Of a stretch of DNA of 64,000 nucleotides, positions 59,701 to 64,000 are shown piece after piece (the first letter of the stretch is position 1; each line of letters begins with the position of its first letter). The stretch is from positions 62,001 through 126,000 of the forward strand of contig CALJLN010000039.1 in NCBI GenBank assembly GCA_937982565.1. The letters run 5' to 3'. The translations under genes were made by a program, and so were the position numbers. A model generated the notes under the pieces. That model did not search any database, had not been told where the DNA came from, and saw only the letters and a list, made by a program, of their open reading frames with translations. Origin of the DNA: UBA2421 sp002343075. Its GTDB lineage: Bacteria; Planctomycetota; Phycisphaerae; Tepidisphaerales; Tepidisphaeraceae.

Positions 59701-62174
59701 ATCTAAAGTATAACGATGGCGCATCGTCGCTGGCGCGTGTTGCACAGTTCCGGGCATCCGTTCCGCGGTTTGATCCCTGGGGCGGCGCGATCACAATCGA
59801 TGAGGTTTCGTCAGCGGGAGTGGAGGCCGATGTCACCCTCACGCGAAGTGGAACGCCAGAGTTGCTTGGACTGGCGATCGTCCCGGCCGCTGCCAATCCA
59901 CAGGAAGCAACGCCTCTCCGCCCTACCGCCGTCGCGACCATTCCCTCCGCAGCCGCTCCCGAACAGCAGGATTTGGCCGCGCTGGTCGCCGAGGCCCGCA
60001 AACCACTGCCTCTGCTCAGCGTAGACAAACTCGATCTACAACTTAACCGGCTCACGATTCACAACCAGCTCTTTGAAGATGCAAAAGACGCCACGCTTTC
60101 TGATCTGCGCCTGCGCAACCTGAATCGACTGGAATGGGCGGGGGAAAATCCCGAGGCGCGTCCTCCGACGCAGTTCGAGTTTGCTGCAAAACTTTCACCC
60201 GCGGTCGGACAGGTGAATGCGACAGCGACAGTCGCACCGTTCGCCGCTGAGCCTTCGCTGCAACTGCTCATTTCCGCCAGCGGCATTCGCGGCGAGGCAT
60301 TGACGGAGCTTGCCCCGCCATTGAAACAGTTTATCACCGGCGAACGACTCACCGAAGGCCAATTCGCACTCCAGCTCGACGCGCAGCTTCAGCCCGACCG
60401 CCGAGGCGGCGGCCCGCCGGATTACTCACGTGGATTTGGTGCCGATCTGGCCATCACCAACACCGCTTTTCGGCAATCGCCGGAGGGCCAGATCCTGGCG
60501 GGGGTGGAGTCGATCCGTGTCGAAGGCATTCGTGTCGAACCACCGACGGGCAATGTGACCGCGAAATCGGTCGAGATCGGCAAACCTGGCGCGTACATCC
60601 TGCGGGATGCAGATGGCGTGCAGGTCTTCGGGATTCTGGTCAAACTGCCCTTGCAGAGTCAGAGCACCGACGCTTCAGCCGCGCCGGAGGCGGTTGGCGC
60701 GGACGATGCCGCTTCGCAGCCCTCCGTCGCGCGCGGCGAGCCAGCCAATGTTGGTCCGTCTGCAAAGCCCGTCGGCGGCGAAATCCGAATCGACAAGCTT
60801 CAGGTCTCGGGGCTGGACGTAAAGATTGAAGATCGCAGCGTAACGCCCGCAACGGTCATCCCTCTCGACTCGCTCGACCTTGAAGCCGACGGGCTAAGCA
60901 ATCGTGCATTGACCGAACCTCGCCCCATGCGTTTTGCGGTGGTCATGAGCGCGGGGAAGATCGATCTCCCAAAGCCGCTGACCGGCGGGGTTATCTCTGG
61001 GGTTCTGGGGGACCTCGGGAGCGTCGTGAGTGGCAGGGCGCAAGAAGTGCCGGCCGAAGCGGAACTGGAGCAACGTGCGCTGTTTTCCCAAGTCGCGGCC
61101 AGTGGTCGGGTGGCAATCTTCCCCGAGCCAAAGGGCTGGGTGAAAGCGAGTGTGAACGGCTTGGAACTGTCAGCAATCCGTGGATTCGCCAACGCCGCAG
61201 GGGTCACCCTCGGCGGCGGGTTGTTCGATGCGAACATTGATGCGCGCGTCAAGGAAGGTGGCGTCATCGACACTCGCAATCGGCTTGTACTGACCGATCT
61301 GAAGCTCTCCGAGCCAGAAAACGGGCCGGTTGCGCGTTTCCTCAAGTTACCCGCCCCGCTGGATGCGGCGATCGGCGCGGTGCAGGATGCAGATGGTTCG
61401 ATCACGCTGCCTATCAATGTACGAATCGAACAGGGCGCGCTGCAAATGAGCAGCGTTGTGGGCTCTGCCGTCGGGGCTGTCGGGCAGGTGGTGGCGACAG
61501 CTCTGGCAAGCGCGCCAGTGAAGATAGTTTCCGGCGTCGGTGGGCTTTTCGGTGACTCAGGAAAGAAACCGAGGGAGCCACGCACCGTAACGGTTCACTT
61601 TGCCAACGGCGATGCATCGATCGAAGCAGCAATGCATGCTGCACTTCAACCGCTGTTTGCCGAACTTCGCAAGAACAGAAACATGGAGCTGACCCTGCGC
61701 CACGAAATGGCCACCAATGACATCAACATTGTGGCCACCCGCGCAAGCCCCGCTGCGGACGATCTGCAGAGCCTCGTGGAGAAGTTTCGGCAACAGCGGG
61801 GTGAGCTGCTCGAAGAGCGAGCCCGACTTGCCGGCACGGCACGGGCGAGCGCGGTAACGATGACGCCCGCGCGCGCTCAGGTGCCACTTGATGCGCTGCG
61901 CGAAATCGATCGACGACTTACATCGTTGGAAACATCGCTCGACACTGTACTTGAGCAACTCAAGCCTGGCGCCGAACGACAAGCCGACCGCAGGACCCGC
62001 GCCGGTTCGCTGGCATTGGGACGACAGCGCCTGAGCGCAGTGCGCGACATGCTGCTCACGAGCAATGCCCGAGATGCCGCGACGCGCGTACGATCAATTC
62101 CCCCGCAGTTTGCCGCCACACCCGATGCAGACAAGGGCCGCGTGGTAATCACGATCATCGAGAAGAAAAAGTAG
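56757..62174 (+). CDS. Giant AsmA/DUF748-like membrane-anchored protein
   Basis: 1,805 residues. A basic start is followed by one transmembrane helix (~31-53: ALVIIVVLVIAVRLLFAVLL) and a long repetitive beta-rich region in which AsmA/DUF748-type strand motifs recur (e.g. LDALRLNNVRAVISDRAVVP and similar segments at ~170, 450, 650, 880 and 1,120). The C-terminus is charged and coiled-coil-like (~1,690-1,790: SLVEKFRQQRGELLEERARL, REIDRRLTSLETSLDTVLEQ). Proteins of this superfamily (AsmA, TamB, YhdP, VPS13-like) form elongated grooves that bridge membranes and move lipids. The role here is inferred from architecture. Translation is coupled to the upstream lipoprotein gene. Confidence 0.8.
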   Translation: MTESESTTPAGETPKKPARQKLPWRRRIIRALVIIVVLVIAVRLLFAVLLPAAINRVAGIYDLKIDYERSELSLLSGDAGLWHLTISPDTGGDPIATIEYVRGNISVLQLLLLRLEVWRAEADGVRLNVTREADGTVPLLDRVLAALPQAEPAKPVTTVSKDAPPLDLTSPIKLDALRLNNVRAVISDRAVVPALTTELSFTLRLSDVRSPVRPTTFELDLWMQPGLDFLRIEGTGKGTAESIDADLTMQMKGLQLDAIDAYSLPFGVIGQPKPMSANATASVHLKRLPAPAQAVGGTITIAQANLQHVGGDVAGVDSITIDLEEVGTDAVRVKSVLLSGSRLNAGRNARGNFYFGELEFVGRHNNAEPATPPTAAPSLASAATRPAVAKAEEAVPTQAGAAAPFVWSLGELKIADAKATFRDDFLTKTNTINAVLQELSVNNLVYDPLKPDATANISVKATIPDLAETLTLAGSATPFSTQRTLELTAAADGIDPVALKPYLDALGLESTLAGASFKSVIRSGIDAHGEGFRGDLQLKETSLTNASGVLFGFPLVSIEGVSHTPADGSTRVNAIRLKGPTLPIRRDADAMLAAFGLRVKGSANEPEKQIIRASDSGPTSQARPPAEFSLPDLTGLPQIAIGEFIWDDINIDFTDVPNDNTHMQVADAVIRAKNLVFGSIQVPATQPATLTAKLSAPGLVGGLAVDGTLVRPDSETYVLNIDAKSADITASQLAPYLAGLGIEPVLKAGSLSAKATGTLQLATDQISAALDASGVSYNDGEATLLAVEGAQLEARLTDNLLSLSRVAIKSPRAIIARDAEGHFIAGGLRIAPAEGAEFQRPFSPMIRLPVPIQLGSLTIDDAEVQWNDERTTAPVSVRATAGITVDNLVVGAKGAPGSVKVSLSADDLVKQLTIAGTLAAEHDRVSAAVRVDGNGLTFDRIAPYLPPGIEPRLKDGTLSLSLEANAGIAAEGGYSADVAVSDLKYNDGASSLARVAQFRASVPRFDPWGGAITIDEVSSAGVEADVTLTRSGTPELLGLAIVPAAANPQEATPLRPTAVATIPSAAAPEQQDLAALVAEARKPLPLLSVDKLDLQLNRLTIHNQLFEDAKDATLSDLRLRNLNRLEWAGENPEARPPTQFEFAAKLSPAVGQVNATATVAPFAAEPSLQLLISASGIRGEALTELAPPLKQFITGERLTEGQFALQLDAQLQPDRRGGGPPDYSRGFGADLAITNTAFRQSPEGQILAGVESIRVEGIRVEPPTGNVTAKSVEIGKPGAYILRDADGVQVFGILVKLPLQSQSTDASAAPEAVGADDAASQPSVARGEPANVGPSAKPVGGEIRIDKLQVSGLDVKIEDRSVTPATVIPLDSLDLEADGLSNRALTEPRPMRFAVVMSAGKIDLPKPLTGGVISGVLGDLGSVVSGRAQEVPAEAELEQRALFSQVAASGRVAIFPEPKGWVKASVNGLELSAIRGFANAAGVTLGGGLFDANIDARVKEGGVIDTRNRLVLTDLKLSEPENGPVARFLKLPAPLDAAIGAVQDADGSITLPINVRIEQGALQMSSVVGSAVGAVGQVVATALASAPVKIVSGVGGLFGDSGKKPREPRTVTVHFANGDASIEAAMHAALQPLFAELRKNRNMELTLRHEMATNDINIVATRASPAADDLQSLVEKFRQQRGELLEERARLAGTARASAVTMTPARAQVPLDALREIDRRLTSLETSLDTVLEQLKPGAERQADRRTRAGSLALGRQRLSAVRDMLLTSNARDAATRVRSIPPQFAATPDADKGRVVITIIEKKK

Positions 62175-62409
62175 CGGCAATTCGCCGGCCAAAAAATTCT
62201 TTTACTTTCTTCCTCCATTCGCATTGACCCACCGTGGGCGCACTTTCATAGTGTTGCGACTTTTGCTGGCCCGGACTGGACTCTGGTTAAGGACGACCAA
62301 CCCGCTACGGATGAATGATTCAATTCCGCGCCGTTCTGTTTTTCATCGAGCCTCGAAAGTCGCCTGGAGCGGTGGCCGCGAGGCGTTTTTTGAAGTGAAG
62401 GAGAGATGC

Positions 62410-64000
62410 ATGCCAGATCGTCGTCCTCAAGCTGGTTTCATGGAGCAAACTCCGACCTTCATCGAAGCACTGGAGTCGCGCACGCACCTGGCAAACGTAA
62501 CCGGCGCCATGGCGCAGTTTCAAGCCGTCACACTATCATTCAACGGGCCGCAATCTTCTGAGCTTCAGTCAAATCCCAACCCGTTTCTCGACTACCGACT
62601 GCAGGTAAACGTCGTCAGCCCCAGCGGGAAGGGGTACAGCCTGCCCGGTTTCTTCAACGGCGATGGCAAGGGCGGAGGAAGCGGTACAGTCTGGCAGGCC
62701 AAATTCTCCCCGGATGAAGTCGGCACATGGCGATACACTGCCAGCTTTCGTGCCGGGAACCAGGTCGCCATCGATCTAAACCCCGCCGCGGGCACCGCTA
62801 CAAGTTTTAATGGCGACTCGGGCAGTTTTAATGTCGGCCCCAGGCAGACGGCGCAAGGGTTTACTGGTAAGGGCAAGCTCCAATACGTCGGCGGGCATTA
62901 CTACCGCTTTCAAGACGGCACTTACTACGTGAAAGCCGGCGCAAATGAGCCCGAAAACCTCCTCGGCTACGTCGGCTTCGACAATACGCCAAACGGCTGG
63001 CATAAGTATCAACCGCATGTCGCCGACTGGAAAACCGGCGACCCCGACTGGGGCGGCGGCAAGGGCAAGGCGATCATCGGCGCAATCAATTACATCGCTT
63101 CCACAGGCCTGAATGCCATGTACTTCCTAACGCAAAACGTGGGCGGCCAGACCAAGGATGTCTGGCCGTGGGCGGGCAACGTCAACCGTGCTGGCTCGCC
63201 CAGCAACGACAACACGCACTACGACATCAGCAAGCTCGCCCAGTGGGATATCGTCTTCAACCATATGCAGAAGAAGGGCATCGCGCTTCACTTCATCTTT
63301 GCAGAGACAGAGGAAGCGACAAAGAAAGAACTCGACAACGCAACCCTCGGCACCGAGCGCAAGCTCTACTATCGCGAATTGGTCGCCCGCTTCGGCTACC
63401 ACAATGCCGTCCAATGGAACCTGAATGAAGAGTATAATTGGCGCTACGCCATCCCGCCCGAAACAATCAAGCAGTGGGCAGGATACGTCCGCGCTGTCGA
63501 TCCGTTTGATCGCCCCCTGACAGTCCACAGCCAGGCCTATCAGCAGCGCACATGGGGCTACTTTGTTGGCGATAATCGGTTTGATTCCACCTCGCTTCAA
63601 TACTACCAAGATGTCGCCGGATATGGTCGCGAGGTGGAGGTCTGGCGAACCCGCACCACCGCATCCGGCCGGCCCATCGTGGTCTCAATCGATGAGGCGC
63701 GTGAAACAACCGACACCAACCAAACCGCGCAGCGAAAAGAGTTTCTCTGGCCCACACTGCTCTCCGGCGGCAACCTGGAGTGGTCCACCATCACCTTTGC
63801 CTGGAACGACAACCTCCGTCGCTACGATCAAATCAATCGCGATTCAGGACGCGCCCTGAACTTCATGAAACTCATCCCGTTCTGGCAAATGAACCCCGCC
63901 GACGCGCTGGTCACCGGGGAAACCGGCACCTACGGCGGCGCGCAGGTGTTTGCCAAAAACAACGACACCTACGCAATCTACTTTCCCAACGCCACCAGCA
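62410..64000 (+). CDS. Secreted DUF5060/glycosidase-like protein (partial at 3' end)
   Basis: 530 codons visible from the ATG at 62410, preceded by AAGGAGAG; the frame runs off the window. Residues ~12-28 (EQTPTFIEALESRTHLAN) are an LEPR-type motif that marks secreted planctomycete proteins, in place of a normal signal peptide. Residues ~35-150 form a DUF5060-like beta domain (VQAV-like strand, VWQAKFSPDEVGTWRYTASF). From ~155 on a TIM-barrel glycosidase-like domain appears (INYIASTGLNAMYFLTQNV, VQWNLNEEYNWRYA with a candidate acid/base Glu, SIDEARETTD). The substrate is not known. It begins 236 bp after the AsmA-like gene. Confidence 0.8.
   Translation, partial: MPDRRPQAGFMEQTPTFIEALESRTHLANVTGAMAQFQAVTLSFNGPQSSELQSNPNPFLDYRLQVNVVSPSGKGYSLPGFFNGDGKGGGSGTVWQAKFSPDEVGTWRYTASFRAGNQVAIDLNPAAGTATSFNGDSGSFNVGPRQTAQGFTGKGKLQYVGGHYYRFQDGTYYVKAGANEPENLLGYVGFDNTPNGWHKYQPHVADWKTGDPDWGGGKGKAIIGAINYIASTGLNAMYFLTQNVGGQTKDVWPWAGNVNRAGSPSNDNTHYDISKLAQWDIVFNHMQKKGIALHFIFAETEEATKKELDNATLGTERKLYYRELVARFGYHNAVQWNLNEEYNWRYAIPPETIKQWAGYVRAVDPFDRPLTVHSQAYQQRTWGYFVGDNRFDSTSLQYYQDVAGYGREVEVWRTRTTASGRPIVVSIDEARETTDTNQTAQRKEFLWPTLLSGGNLEWSTITFAWNDNLRRYDQINRDSGRALNFMKLIPFWQMNPADALVTGETGTYGGAQVFAKNNDTYAIYFPNATS

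Noticed and set aside
62175..62215. CGGC-AATTC-GCCG hairpin followed by A/T-rich bases after the AsmA-like gene
   Set aside because: The stem is only 4 bp and is followed by A before T residues; not convincing as an intrinsic terminator.

Overview
The window is about 64 kb of moderately high-GC bacterial chromosome, cut inside pyrB at the left edge and inside a secreted glycosidase-like gene at the right edge. Several features point to a planctomycete, most likely of the class Phycisphaerae: three proteins with VPEP-type PEP-CTERM tails, a dockerin-like repeat on a PEP-CTERM protein, two pseudopilins ending in the H-X9-DG style (LADGH/FADGH), an LEPR-like N-terminal motif on the last gene, and abundant sialidase-like propellers. 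This assignment is inferred from gene content; no rRNA, tRNA or CRISPR array was seen.

Layout. 0-2.3 kb: pyrB end, a higBA toxin-antitoxin pair with a near-consensus promoter and palindromic operator, then pyrC. 2.5-9.3 kb: mixed housekeeping genes (SpoIIE-type phosphatase, small membrane protein, M29 aminopeptidase, pseudopilin, glycosyltransferase, two TPR-like proteins). 9.4-16.3 kb: a catabolic island around an IclR regulator. SDR and RraA-type aldolase genes lie on the left with iclR; on the right are MlrC-like, RidA, aspartoacylase-like, SDR and threonine-synthase-like genes, mostly joined by 4-bp overlaps.

16.3-42.7 kb is the most remarkable region, a glycan utilisation locus under two local regulators. 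The GntR/FCD unit (gntR-SDR-Gfo/Idh-SSS symporter) is flanked by two paralogous PEP-CTERM proteins whose promoters carry the same TGGATCCA operator in the same register. The right-hand PEP-CTERM gene leads into an FG-GAP protein and a NanA/DapA-like lyase. The second unit is a nine-gene minus-strand run headed by a GntR/LacI-type hybrid regulator with a 12-bp inverted-repeat operator over its promoter: pseudopilin, sialidase-like, SGNH esterase, tandem sialidase-like, RraA, Tat-exported DapA-like, sialidase-like and NanM-like mutarotase. Together these look like release, de-esterification, mutarotation, import and lyase cleavage of a sialic-acid-like (nonulosonate or related) sugar. The true substrate is not shown by sequence.

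42.8-47.6 kb: a bifunctional-nuclease-family gene, then a tightly coupled minus-strand group of ADP-ribosylglycohydrolase, Nudix ADP-ribose pyrophosphatase, ECF sigma factor, zinc-finger anti-sigma factor and standalone CoaB, and an NAD-type isocitrate dehydrogenase. 47.6-54.8 kb: a complete chemosensory operon cheA-cheW-mcp-cheR-cheB-cheX-cheY, with no flagellar genes nearby. 55.2-62.2 kb: a lipoprotein translationally coupled to a giant 1,805-residue AsmA/DUF748-like membrane-anchored protein. 62.4 kb to the end: a partial DUF5060/glycosidase-like secreted protein.
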